Assembly: GCF_000715075.1 (NCBI RefSeq)
Contig: NC_134093.1
Coordinates: forward strand, 96,146,826-96,210,825
Direction of reading: 5' to 3'
DNA: 64,000 bases
Source of the DNA: Nicotiana tabacum
Lineage: Eukaryota > Streptophyta > Magnoliopsida > Solanales > Solanaceae
Below, piece by piece: positions 1 to 11,000 of the stretch. A model generated the notes under the pieces. It was not told the DNA's origin, ran no database searches, and saw only the letters and a list, made by a program, of their open reading frames with translations. Each line of letters begins with the position of its first letter. Positions within the stretch are counted from its first letter, which is position 1. Position numbers and translations under genes: made by a program.

Positions 1-1217
1 AAGAATTCCACCTGATTTTTAAGTATTTCTGCCTTATTTTTACTAAGGCTAATTCCTGAGGATTCTATTATATGTATGAATTTTTCTAATAATTTTATAT
101 GTTGATCTTGTGTCCTTGAGTATAGTAGTATATCGTCTATGTAGATTATACAGTTTTCTAATTGATTAAAATAGCTATCCATAAAATGTTGGTATCTTCC
201 TGGTGCATTTTTATATCCAAATGGTAAAACGTTCCATTCATAAAATCCTTGTGGTACTGTAAAAGCTGTTAATTTTTTAGATTCTTCTTCTAATTTTAGG
301 TGATAAAATCCTGATTTACAATCGAATTTACTGAAGTAATTATATCCTTGTACTTGCCTTATTTTTAATATTTTATTTGGTATCGGGTAATTATATGTTT
401 TTGTTTTTGCATTTAAATTCCTGTAATCTATTACCATTCTACTTTTACCTCTTTTTTGCTCATTATGTTTATTTACTATAAATGCTGGGCTATTATGTTT
501 ACTATTACTTTCCTGTATATAATTATTTTTTAATAGTTCTTTTATATGCATTTTGAATTCTTCTAGATCATTAAAATTATATTTTAATGGTTTCTGTGTT
601 ATTATACTATTTTCATCTATTAATTCTATTTTTACTTTCGTTTTATGTTTATCCCATCCTTGAAGGGGATTTTCATTATATAATGATTCTAATTTGTCTT
701 GAATTATTTTTATCTTATTTATAGCAAATATTATTAATTCTATTTGTTGCTCATTTATTTTTTCATTTTCTAATTTTTGGGTTACCTTTTCACTTCCTTT
801 AATCCACGGTGTTGTTTTTCTTATTTTATTTCTTACTCTTTTTGCTCCTATTTTTTGTTTGCATGGTGTAGTAAACCACCAATGAGTTTTTGTTATTATA
901 TGTGGGTATAATTTATCTAAAAAGGGCATTCCTATTAATATATCTTTATTTGTAAATTCATAACTATATATTTCATCCATAGTTAGTATTTTATCCCATA
1001 TTTGTATTTTTATATTTTTTGCTTTTTGTGTTATCAAGCTTCCTTCATTGTTAAATCCTGTTACCACAATAGGTGTTAATAATTTTTCCCATTTATCTTC
1101 AGGTAAACAGTTATGTCTGCATACATTTACTCCTGCTCCTGTATCTATCATGGGTGTATAATATCTGCTGTAATATCCTTCTATTATTATTTTTGCTAGT
1201 ATATATATTTTTGTCAT
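1..1217 (-). CDS. Pararetroviral polyprotein: aspartic protease and reverse transcriptase (3' end outside window)
   Basis: The frame is open without a stop from the ATG at 1217-1215 to the window edge, about 405 codons; I checked every codon of the minus strand. A retropepsin-type active site DTGAG lies at about 1145-1131, near the N terminus. The RT catalytic motif YIDD lies at 143-132. The region between carries the RT fingers and palm. The ATG overlaps the movement-protein stop as ATGA, supporting this start and suggesting coupled translation. RNase H is expected beyond position 1. In the virus the product would process the polyprotein and copy pregenomic RNA to DNA. It is the least damaged frame of this copy. 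Whether it is expressed cannot be seen. Confidence 0.9.
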   Translation of the reverse strand, partial: MTKIYILAKIIIEGYYSRYYTPMIDTGAGVNVCRHNCLPEDKWEKLLTPIVVTGFNNEGSLITQKAKNIKIQIWDKILTMDEIYSYEFTNKDILIGMPFLDKLYPHIITKTHWWFTTPCKQKIGAKRVRNKIRKTTPWIKGSEKVTQKLENEKINEQQIELIIFAINKIKIIQDKLESLYNENPLQGWDKHKTKVKIELIDENSIITQKPLKYNFNDLEEFKMHIKELLKNNYIQESNSKHNSPAFIVNKHNEQKRGKSRMVIDYRNLNAKTKTYNYPIPNKILKIRQVQGYNYFSKFDCKSGFYHLKLEEESKKLTAFTVPQGFYEWNVLPFGYKNAPGRYQHFMDSYFNQLENCIIYIDDILLYSRTQDQHIKLLEKFIHIIESSGISLSKNKAEILKNQVEF

Positions 1218-2462
1218 GTTAAGGTTCTTTCAATTGTTATTTTCTTATTTTTATATGTTATTATAAGATGTCTATCTCCTAGGTTATATGGTTTAACTGT
1301 TTCTAACCATTTTATTCCTAAGGTAATATTTTCATTTCCTTGGTAAATATTAAATTCTATTTCTACTGGGATTCCTCCAATAATTAGTTCCTTCTTTGTT
1401 ATTTCTTCTGTTCCTACCAAATTTTTAGGTAATCCTGGGCATATTGTTTCTGTAGTTATTATTTCACTTTCTTTAACTAGTTCTTTAGTTATATAATTGT
1501 CTTCTTGTCCAGTATTTATCATTATTAGGTATTTTCTTTGATCTATTACTCCTGTTATATAATAGTTGTGTAACTCCGGTTCTTTTATTAATCTTTGTGG
1601 GTTTGTATATTCTAATCTTCTCGAGGTACTTGCTCTTGAAGATGTAGTTTGTGGGGATTCATAATTTATTCTTTTAGATGTGCTTAGTCTTTCTCTTACT
1701 ATTTCTAAATCTCCTTCCATATCTATATCTTTGTAACTATAATCATTATTGTCTATGACTGATATTATACTATCAAATGGGTTTTCTATCTTTATTTTTT
1801 CAATCTTATTTCGTGCTGTTATTTTGTGATTGGTTGTTAATATATATAAATTTTTACATTTTGCTGTAAATATTTTACTTCCTGGTGCCAGCTCTATTCC
1901 TGACATTTTCCAGTACAATACTAGTGATTTATCTATATTAGCATCTTTTAATGCTACTGTATAGTTAGCACTAATTATAAATTTAAATTTTTGGTATATC
2001 AAATTTCCTTTTATTGCACAAATTATACTCTTTTCTATAGGTTGTACTATTCTATCATCTGCTAAATATATTTCTATTGGTGTATCTATCCCTTCTCTAA
2101 AACAGGCTTTTATAAGTATTTCTGTTCCTCCTAAGTGTACATATTTGATCGGATTTTTTGCTTTTATATTCTGAATTTCTTTATTTATTGTTCTTTTATT
2201 TATTATAGGTATTTTAGATTTTCCTCTAGTATATTTACAATCTATTATATGTTCTTTTTGACTTATTACATAATATTCTTCTTTTTTAATTTTGAACCAG
2301 TTTTTTTATTGTTGGTACTTCTAATATTTTACCGATGCTTAAATCTAAATCTTTTCCTTTTATTTTTTCAAAAATATCATTATCAAATATTACTTTTTGT
2401 TCACTTGATTCTTCATCCTTATATTCTTCTCTGCTTATTATTTGTATATCGTTTTCAGTCAT
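1214..2462 (-). pseudogene. Pararetroviral movement protein, one frameshift
   Basis: Cell-to-cell movement protein of the 30K superfamily, judged from the central hydrophobic beta-rich block, its place between capsid and polymerase, and size. The ATG at 2462-2460 overlaps the capsid stop by eight bases (ATGACTGA). That frame stops at 2288-2286. The second frame is open from 2305 down to the stop at 1216-1214 and carries most of the protein. The two open frames overlap only around a run of seven T on the plus strand at 2301-2307, so a one-base length change in this run is the likely lesion. The C-terminal third is Ser/Thr- and acid-rich. Expected role is tubule formation or plasmodesmatal gating. 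The family call is by context and pattern, not alignment. Confidence 0.72.
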
Positions 2463-4242
2463 TTTCCTCTATATCTGATAGTTCTTTTTCTGATTCTATT
2501 TCTGTTTCTAATTCAGGTTCTAATTCATAAATACTATCTTCACTATCTAATTCATAATCTATATAGTCTAGTTGCATGTATTCTTCATTATCAGTGTTAA
2601 TTTCTGTTATTTGTTTCTTTTTAGGGTCTCTAGGTAATTTACAATCTTTGGCTAGGTGTCCTAATTTTCCACAATTGTAACAAGTACATTCGGATAATTT
2701 TTTCTTAATTCTATATGGTCTTTTTCTTTTGTAATCTTTTATATAATATCTTTTCCTCGGGTTTTTATACTTATATTTTAACTTATTTCTTCTATATTTT
2801 TTATATTTTCTTTTATAATTTTTCTTTTTATAATAATTATCTGTACATCCAAACTGGGGTGCAGTTTTAATTTTACAACATGTAAGGTTTTTTATCAGTG
2901 TTTTTTCCATTTTAATTTCTTCTTTATGTTTTTCACATAATTCTATAAACCAATTCTTTAAATATCTAATTCTAGCTCCTAAGGTATCTTCTAATCCTGC
3001 TTTTTCCCAATCTCTTATTATTTTAGAACTAAAAGGTTCTGGTAATTTTGTAAAGTATATTTTTCTGATTTCTTTTTCTTCTTCAACACTATATGTTCCT
3101 TTATAGTAATATTCTTTAAATGCACACGTATATTCGTCTATGTAACACATGTTACATATAGCTAGTTTGTTCATTAGATTTCTACTTACTGTTTTTTCCT
3201 TTTGTTGCTCTTCTATTTCTGTTGTCATACTACTAAATTCATTTCTTATAGCTAATTCATATTTTACTAATATGTCTATAGTTGTTGTAGCTGATTCACC
3301 ATCGAATTTTTTATTACTTCTTAATGCTTTTATACTTTCATCATTTAGATTTTGTATCCATAATTTTACTGTTCCTATTATTGTCCTTTCTATATATCCT
3401 GGTGCTTCTGGAATTGGTATTTTATTATCTATTAATTGTTTTGATATATATCATACCCATAGTTGTATTATTTTATTAACGTCTTCTACGCAATCTAAGT
3501 CCAAAAAGTTATATTGTTCATTTATTATTTTTGGTGTCCATTTTCTGTTTAATCTTTTATCCCATAATACTTTACTTCTGTCACTTCGTTCATAATTATT
3601 ATTGTAATATGTTGGTATTGTTTGTTTGTATTTTCTTTCTTTTGATGTACTTGGTTTTTCGCTTATATCTCCGGCATATATTTCTGGATTTATTACGTTA
3701 TTTGTTTTAGTTATCAGTTCTGTATATGTTTCACTTATTTCTGAATCTTCTGAACTTTCTGTATTCTGTTCATTTTCATTATTAGTTTCATTTATTTCTT
3801 CAAGTTTTACTTCTATGTCCTCTTTTAATTTTTCCCTAAATTTTTCTATTTCTTCCTTCAATCTTTCTTCTTGCTCTAATTCTTTTTTCTTTTCTCTTTC
3901 TCTCTGTTTGTTTTCATATAATTCTTTTAATATTGCTAATTCTTTTTCTAATTCCATTATCCGGGTGTTTTTGTTTTCTTCCACTTGCTGTAATTCTTTT
4001 TTAGCTTGTTGCCTAATTTTTTCAATTTCATTTTTCCTATCAATTTCTTCATTTTCTTTTATTATTCTTGTCATTGCTGTTAAACTATCTTCTAATCTTG
4101 CAGTTTCTTTTTCTAATATTAAATATATGTTTTCTCCTACTTTCTTATATCTTCTTCCTATATTTGAAGTTATTATTTTTATTTTTAATCCATCCAAATT
4201 TTCGTATGTTTTTTCGTCTACCGCAAATTCTTCTTTATTCAT
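2455..4242 (-). pseudogene. Pararetroviral capsid protein, one in-frame stop
   Basis: A single frame of about 595 codons interrupted once by TGA at 3453-3451. The N-terminal part (4242 to about 3500) is a charged, heptad-like Lys/Glu-rich coiled coil followed by an acidic Ser/Glu stretch. The capsid core follows, then a strongly basic Lys/Arg/Tyr block. A zinc knuckle CYNCGKLGHLAKDC (C-x2-C-x4-H-x4-C) lies near 2693-2652, and the tail is acidic. Core, basic block, CCHC and acidic tail is the standard caulimovirid coat-protein layout. Both halves share one frame and no other stop lies between, so a single base substitution could explain the break. The ATG overlaps the upstream ORF stop as ATGA. 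Confidence 0.85.
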
Positions 4243-4436
4243 ATTTTATGTTTAATCTTAAGTTGTAAGATATACTTATATTCTAGTTTTGACATTTTGT
4301 TTATTAATTTGTCCTTTTTCGTGGTTTTATATTCTTTATATAATTCCTGTAATTTTGTTATTGTTTTCTTTTCTTTTTTAGGATTTTTACTTGTTAATTT
4401 TTTATCAATTATAATTGGTAATTGGTATATTCTAGC
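4239..4436 (-). CDS. C-terminal remnant of an ORF upstream of the capsid gene
   Basis: A frame of about 65 codons with no stop until TGA at 4241-4239, where it overlaps the capsid ATG as ATGA. It is Lys-rich and AT-rich like the viral genes next to it. Its upstream part is lost at the junction with the copia LTR: an in-frame stop at 4439-4437 coincides with that junction. The overlap and composition suggest the tail of a real viral ORF preceding the capsid gene, but the product is not recognisable from this fragment. Confidence 0.5.
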   Translation of the reverse strand, partial: ARIYQLPIIIDKKLTSKNPKKEKKTITKLQELYKEYKTTKKDKLINKMSKLEYKYILQLKIKHKI

Positions 4437-4440
4437 TCAA

Positions 4441-4606
4441 ATTGAATCCGAACCAGTATAAAAATCCTAGAGTCTTTAATTTCTGCATTTTATTTTGCTT
4501 TAGTTATTTTCTATTTTTATCATTCCGTCGACTAATAAGCAAACTAGTCAACTACCTAGGGTACAAAAGAAAAAAATCGACAATTCACCCCCCTCTTGTA
4601 CTTACA
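4441..4606 (+). repeat. Truncated 5' LTR of the SIRE-type copia element
   Basis: Matches the end of the 3' LTR: 4441 onward pairs with 19461 onward, and the last part pairs with 35602-35674. It ends in TTACA directly before the PBS. The first roughly 750 bases of the LTR are missing and pararetroviral sequence begins at the break. Confidence 0.88.
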
Positions 4607-4608
4607 AT

Positions 4609-4620
4609 TGGTATCAGAGC
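4609..4620 (+). other. Primer-binding site, initiator tRNA-Met
   Basis: TGGTATCAGAGC, the usual plant copia primer site complementary to the 3' end of initiator tRNA-Met, lies two bases after the LTR end. It fixes the plus orientation of the element. Confidence 0.93.
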
Positions 4621-4668
4621 AGGTCTCCCACTTTTTATCTTTTGCTTAACAGCTAGCAAGAAAAGTTC

Positions 4669-5703
4669 ATGTCAAACCAAGTGAAAATTGGAGCACTCTT
4701 TCAAGAAGGGACATCACAAGTAAGGTCACCATACTTCAATGGACAATACTTCTCCCACTGAAAAATACACATGGAAATTTATGCGAAATCCTATAATGTC
4801 ACAGTATAGCGCGTCATAAATAAGGTGAACTATCCACTACCAGTAGTTGCTCAACCACCCGCTGATCTTGAAGATATATATGAATACACAGACGAGCAAA
4901 TAGGTTGTTATTTAGGTTAACGCTAAGGCACAAAACTTGCTCTATAATATTATTAGTGGAGAAGAGTATGAAAACATTTCAAGCTATGATACTGCCAAAG
5001 AAATGTGGGACAAATTGGAATTTACTTATGAAGGAACCAGCAGAGTGAAAGAAACTCGGATAAACATGTTGGTTCATGATTATAATCTCTTCCAGATGAA
5101 AGAAGGAGAATCCATTGAGGAAATATTTGCGTTTCAGCAAAATCATTGGTGATCTGAAAGCCTTTGGTAAACCCTACTCAAGTGGTGATCAAGTTCGAAA
5201 AATCCTTAGGAGTTTGCCTACCACATGGCAGATTAAAGTAGTTACACTTGAATCTCAAGATCTAAACAAACTTTCATATGACAAACTACAAGGAGATCTT
5301 ATAGCATTCGATAAAACTCATCTTAAGAAAAAAAGTCAAGAAGAAAATAGTTGCTTTCAAAACAACAACTGAAGGACCTGAAGATGATATTATTGACGAT
5401 CCAGAAGATCTTTAAGAAGAAATTACCTTGATATCAAGAAACATGAATGAATTGATGAGAAGGTATAGAAACACAAAAAAGGGGAGAATGTCATCGAGAC
5501 GAACTTGTCAATACAATGAACAAGACAAGAATGACGGGAAGTGCTATGGGTGTGGAAGGTATGGCCATGTTCAAGATGAATTTCCAGACCTTAAAAGAAG
5601 TCTCCACGCCCAGACCTTAAAAGAAAAGTCTCTAGAGGATTCAATAAAAATAAATCTTTCGAAAGCTGAAGTGATAAAGATAGCTCAGAACATGAAGAAA
5701 TAA
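4669..5703 (+). pseudogene. copia Gag (UBN2-type) with degraded zinc knuckle
   Basis: Nucleocapsid precursor of the SIRE-type element. The ATG at 4669 is the first after the PBS. The N-terminal part has several stops before 4937. The core (4937-5372) has the copia gag signature (AKEMWDKLEFTYEGT, then a segment ending in LPTTWQ) with a frameshift near 5120-5150. The C-terminal part (5428-5703) has a basic stretch and the knuckle CYGCGRYGHVQDEF at about 5551-5592. The fourth zinc ligand is Phe instead of Cys, a single-base change, so it cannot bind zinc normally. A short duplication (CCAGACCTTAAAAGAA) lies at about 5585-5625. Confidence 0.8.
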
Positions 5704-5867
5704 AAAATCTATGCTTCATGATTATTTTGGAAAATGATATGAACAAATATTCTGGATGCTGTACTAATGAAGATACATCAGATGATGAATGCAAAGAAGA
5801 CATTGAAAAATGTTTCATGGCATGAGGTGAAGCAAGCGAGGAACACCACAGAAAGAGCTGCAAAAGA

Positions 5868-6191
5868 AAATGGTATTTTGACAGTGCGTGCTCCAGTCAC
5901 ATGACGGGTGACAAAAATCTATTCAAAGAAGTCACAAAAATACATGGAGAAAATGTCAAATTTGGTGATGATTCAAAAGGAAAGATAGTTGGTATCAACA
6001 CTGTTCCATTCAGAAATAATTGTAATATCTTAGAGGTTTATCTTGTAGATGGACTAAACTATAATCTCTTGAGTATAAGTCAGCTATGTGATTCGGGATA
6101 CGAAGTAAAATTCAAGAAAACAAGATGTTTCATTGAAGATGAGTTATGTAAAATCATTCTTCTAGGAAAAAAGTATGAAAATGTTTATATT
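5868..6191 (+). pseudogene. copia aspartic protease and start of the pre-integrase region
   Basis: The active-site region reads DSACSSHMTGD from 5880; copia proteases usually have DSGCS.HMTG, so the Gly after Asp-Ser is Ala here. The frame then continues through a conserved copia stretch ending in LNYNLLSISQLCDSGYEV. At 6191 the coding sequence is cut by the insertion of the 6192-13892 element. It resumes in the same sense at 13898, so the host frame at the target was coding. Confidence 0.82.
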
Positions 6192-8077
6192 TGTCACGAC
6201 CCAAACCGATGGGCCGCGACGGGCACCCGGTACCTTACTCAACCAAGTACCAACGTAACGTATCTTTCTTATTACTTCATCATATACACGTGACATACGG
6301 GCCTAATAGGCCAACATGATCATTTATAAATTCAAAACATAGGCCGAAAAGGCCGTACAATCTTTCACGTACACGATATTTGTCTACAAGCCACTAAGAG
6401 CACATAATTGTCATAAAGGACGGGATAGAGCCCCACCATACAAAACCATACACATCTAAATCATACTGACCAAACAAGCTACTCCGGAGCAAATGGAGTA
6501 CACCAATATCTTTTGCTGAGCTGATCGCCAACTTGGAGGACTCTCGATCTGTCTATCGAGACCTGCGTTCATGAAACGCAACGTCCCTAGGAAAAAGAGA
6601 TGTCAGTACAAATAATGTACCTAGTATGTAAGGAATAAAAATCAGTAAATAATAGACATGAGATAAACATAGAGTAAAGGACTCGATATGTACGTCTGTA
6701 TAGCTCTGTGAGTCATTTTATTTTTATAATGTCATGCATATGCATATAAATATCATACCATGCATAGGTATATGCGTTCATAGTATCATCAAGCCTCAAA
6801 GGGCATCCCATCATATCATTTCAGCCACTGTGGGCAAGTCATCAACGTATACCAACTGATCAGGTGGTGGTGCGTATATAACGCCATAACCTTTTCTCAT
6901 ATTTCATATACATATAATATACATATATATATGCGTATATAACGCCTTCTGGTCATGGGTCAATGTATATGTATAAATGCATGAAATGCATAAGAAATAC
7001 GTTAATAATATTTTCTCGGAATGTCATAAAAATAATATGCCTTAAGAAATACGTTAATAAGATTTTCTCTGAAGGTCATAAAAATTTTATGCCTGTCGGA
7101 TAAATTTTATCAAATACGTATTTTTCTGAGACGCATGAACAGAAGATATAATAATAATTCACATGGGGAATCAAGAATATAGACACCCCTAATATTTCTA
7201 TGAATAGAGTCATTTATGAAAATTGTGCATTTGCTCATTTCATTCGTGTCGTATAGATCATGCCAAAAGGAAATAAGGAATAGCCTTAACATACCTGGAT
7301 TAGGAAAAAATCCGTATGATATTCTTGGAAAAGGTTGCATCGTATTCCTTTAGAATCGCAAAATCTCACGTTGCTAAGAAATCTCGCTGGAATTGTTTTA
7401 TTTCAAGATTAATGTCCGTTCTTGTTGGAGTGTGATTAACTTTCGTTCTTGCAAATGTTTGAGTTTATGAAGAAAGCTATAAGCTTACCTTGATAATTTT
7501 AAGGCAAATGAAGCCAAAGATGCCAAACTTTTAATATACCCACGTAGGTGTCATGTGTATGACATTTAAGATAGCCACCTTCCATTTTAAGTTGTGAGTC
7601 ACTTGGTTTGCATGGGGGGCTGCCACCTCATGCTCTTTAATACTTATCCAATATATCCTCAATTAATTAGGTAATATCCCATTACACAATAATTAATCAA
7701 TTACCCACATAATTAAGAATTATCTCAACTTACCTAAAATACTACTCACTTTTAATATACCTTATACACCTTACTATCATGGCCATGTGGTACCTTATAT
7801 GGTACTAGTCTATAAATACCAGGTATTTTAGCTCGGGCCGTATTTTATCCCAAAATGTCAAATTTCGACGAAATTTATTTTCTTCGATTTTCTTGCCCTC
7901 TCATCTTCACGAAATTACTCGTCACTTATTTGAAATAGCATAATGCTTATAATCTCAAATTAATCTCATTCCCTAACTTATGTCGATTAACTTGCGACCA
8001 AACTTTAACGTACAAAAATGCGGGATGTAATATCTCATTTTTGAGCTTTCATTAATTTACTTATGATGTACTTTCAT
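6192..8077 (-). repeat. Left LTR (3' LTR in element sense) of the LARD-like element
   Basis: Direct repeat of 12061-13892 with long near-identical stretches, for example the blocks starting CAACGTAACGTATC and the ATGCGGGAT motif near the inner end. It keeps the terminal TGTCACGACCC missing from the other copy. Its inner end lacks about 23 bases present at the outer end of the right copy. Confidence 0.83.
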
Positions 8078-11000
8078 TCCCCCCTTTGGAACATTCATCC
8101 TCGAATGTTGACTGATGCACTTATCATTCTCATAATCCATAGCTCTCACGAATACTTTAATACTCTTCTTGCCATTTAGGTAACTGTTTTGCGAATAAAT
8201 CCAAAGGCTAGGGCATTCCCCCCTTTCGGCCTCCTTCCCACACCATGGCTTCCTTCCAATTTCGTAGCTGTTGCTACCTTCTATCATGCAACTTTATACT
8301 GACCTTGTAAGTGCGCCTATGCGACACCTCTCTCCTTTTTCCTCCAACTTTTAGCCAATATCTAGGCCTCATTTTGGGAACATATACAAAACTTGACAAG
8401 ATGTCCCTTTGGACATCTATAGGTGTACTGAAGTTCTTTTCTTGGTACTTTGTTGAACTTAAGAATATTATTATACCTTACTTCATGGTCCCAGTTATCC
8501 ACCCGTGTGACTTTACTGCATCTAGGTAGGTCATACTATACCATAACTCTTACTTAGACTTATCGTTGTTGAGGTCTGCTACCAAATTCCAGCTTACTCT
8601 TGTTGCTTATCCCATATATATAAATCCAAGTCTTTTAATGCTTCCTTATTACTGTTCATCTTAAGAATGATAGCCTAATAGCATCTCATACTTTGTGACT
8701 TTTGTCCATCCATTATTGATTCACCTCAATATTGATTTACAATATACCACTAATAACTTGAAACTTCTTATGTAACACTGCCGCTAGGGTTCACGTCTTA
8801 TCGGGGACATCTGGAGTAATTAGATTGATCCACCTAGGGGCGATACTATACTTCCATAACCGTATTTTGTAGCATCCCAATGTGATTCTCCTTATGAGGG
8901 TATTTTAATCCTTTACAATTCATCAAATCATTACTCAATCGAAGGCCCAAATGTCATCCTTTATCTATCACAATTACACCCTTATTCTATTACCAGGGCA
9001 ACATTCCATCTCTTTTAATGCTACTAGTCTTAGACTCCTTTGAGTTCATTCAGGCTATACTGAACTTTCCATAACTTAGAGAAACCATCAGCTCTCTTGT
9101 TTTCATGGGCTTAATCCCGGGGACTTATCCATTCTCGTCACCTTCTCACTCGCCCTTTCTTATCCTTACTCCTGTCTTCCTAAAACCTTGTCACTTTACC
9201 ATACTTTAGCTTGCGACCTACACGTATCCATTTATACTGCTCGCAACCTTCCTTAAACTTGTTCACATTATAGATTTCCTTATGTTATTCTGGAACATCA
9301 AGCGAGACATCACATCGTCTCTAACTCTTCTTTATTCTCTTAATCAGGCTTCTCGATACCTAGAAACCATAGGCTGGAAGATATGCCACTAACGACACCG
9401 CTATCATTCCTAGATACTGAATCCCAATGCTTCTAGACCTTCATCTTGAAGTTATCGATTATTCACAATCTTCTGCACCCGAGTATGTCGTACGTTCTTC
9501 ACCTTTACCTTACTTGCCTTAAAATCTCGCGTCACATGTTTTATTTCCTTCATGACCTCCCTTCCATATATGTATGATTCACATCCACAACTTGTAGCTC
9601 TATTATAATACTTGTACCTCTAGCGCATACACAATCCGGTGGGAGCTTCATACTGACTTCTTATGAGGTTGGTACTCTTCTAACTATTTTCTCGTAGAGC
9701 CGTTATGGAATACGGTTGTTATACTATCACTCTTGTACCTCTGACATTAAGAGTGACTCTGTAATGTGCTCAATCAGATTTCTATAATTTTTCGGGTCCA
9801 ATAATCAGATTCCTGATTTATTTCGTTGATGTAACTCTTTAGTTTCCTCCTCTTTCTGATCAGCCTTTATGTAGGCTTAAGTTATCTCCTGATCTGCGGT
9901 TCATGGTATTAGTTATTATGTTTAGCCTTTCATGGGCGCTGTGGAATATCCATGATACAATCTTTTAACAATTTGATCTATGACCTGGGCTCAATTCTTT
10001 CTTTTAACTTATACCTGAATCTTCCACGTCTATATATGCTGCATGTATAAAACTCCAACTCTTAAGTGTGTCCATAACGTAACTAACTTCGGATCATTGA
10101 TCTAATAATTCCTTTTGTTCCTTCTCAGCTTTCTTTAAACGTAGGCTTTTACTTTTCCTGCTGTTTCTTCCCCCTTTCATGTGCATACTTAGCTTATCTT
10201 AGTGCCCACGCATATTGGAATTCCATACAACTCATATGATCTTGGATATCACTTCTGATTTTACTTCCCGTTCATTAGCCACGGTAGGTGTCATTTTCTT
10301 ATGGAGTGCATACAATGTTGTTGTGAGACTGTTGTTATAAGACCATTCCCTCCTTAGGTCACTGAGCTTAGGTTAAAACCTTCTTCCTTACTATCTCAAC
10401 TAGTCTTTCATTATAGTATTTAGGGAGGACCCTCCGACTCTTGTAAAGTTGTGAGCTTATTACATCATATACCCGATAGAATATTTGATGTACGTACTCA
10501 TATATAATTATCCTTAGTTACTTTCCTCCACGCTCATGTGCTCGTACAGTATCTTCTGAACTGAAGTTTTGATTATTTTCCCAGTGAGACTCTCTTTTAT
10601 TTCCATAACACTCATACAGTATCTTTAACTACCCCAACTCTTATCTGAATATTTCTCAAGGTCGCGACGTCATATCTACGAGACTGAATTCCCCATGTTG
10701 GGGTTCACTCTGTTTATCTTGCACGATCTATTAATTTGTCTGTATCCTCTTGTCTAGCCATAACTAGGATCTTCTTGAATCAACTACTAACTAATTGTTG
10801 GCCCAGTCTCATATCAATACTCCGCGTAATCTTTCTTGGGTTATTTTCTTTGTTTTAACTTACGTCTCGTACTGGCTCCTTATTTATCAATAACATCTCG
10901 AGCAGGAACCCTTACTTCCTCTCCTTGACGTTGTGTTTGCATAATGTTCTGGAATCTTAGCCTGTCTGTAGGCTTTGAATAAGTGCAATCTCATCCCTTT

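Larger units (their letters stand above)
1..4440 (-). mobile_element. Endogenous pararetrovirus (Caulimoviridae), partial
   Basis: Integrated copy of a plant pararetrovirus. Read on the minus strand, the order is a partial upstream ORF, capsid, movement protein, then protease-reverse transcriptase. Consecutive ORFs overlap by a few bases (ATGA or ATGACTGA), the compact arrangement usual in Caulimoviridae. Coding DNA is very AT-rich and the proteins are lysine-rich, unlike the neighbouring elements. The capsid-movement-polymerase order fits the cavemovirus/solendovirus side of the family, and solendovirus-like copies are known in Nicotiana; the genus is inference. There is no LTR, as expected. 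RNase H and any later ORF would lie before position 1. The right edge abuts a truncated copia LTR at 4440. Confidence 0.9.

Noticed and set aside
2135..2530. 131-codon hydrophobic plus-strand frame that looks like a membrane protein
   Set aside because: Complement of AT-rich viral coding sequence; Phe/Ile/Tyr richness is a composition effect.
3626..4255. 209-codon plus-strand frame rich in Ser/Phe
   Set aside because: Mirror of the Lys/Glu-rich capsid coiled coil on the minus strand.
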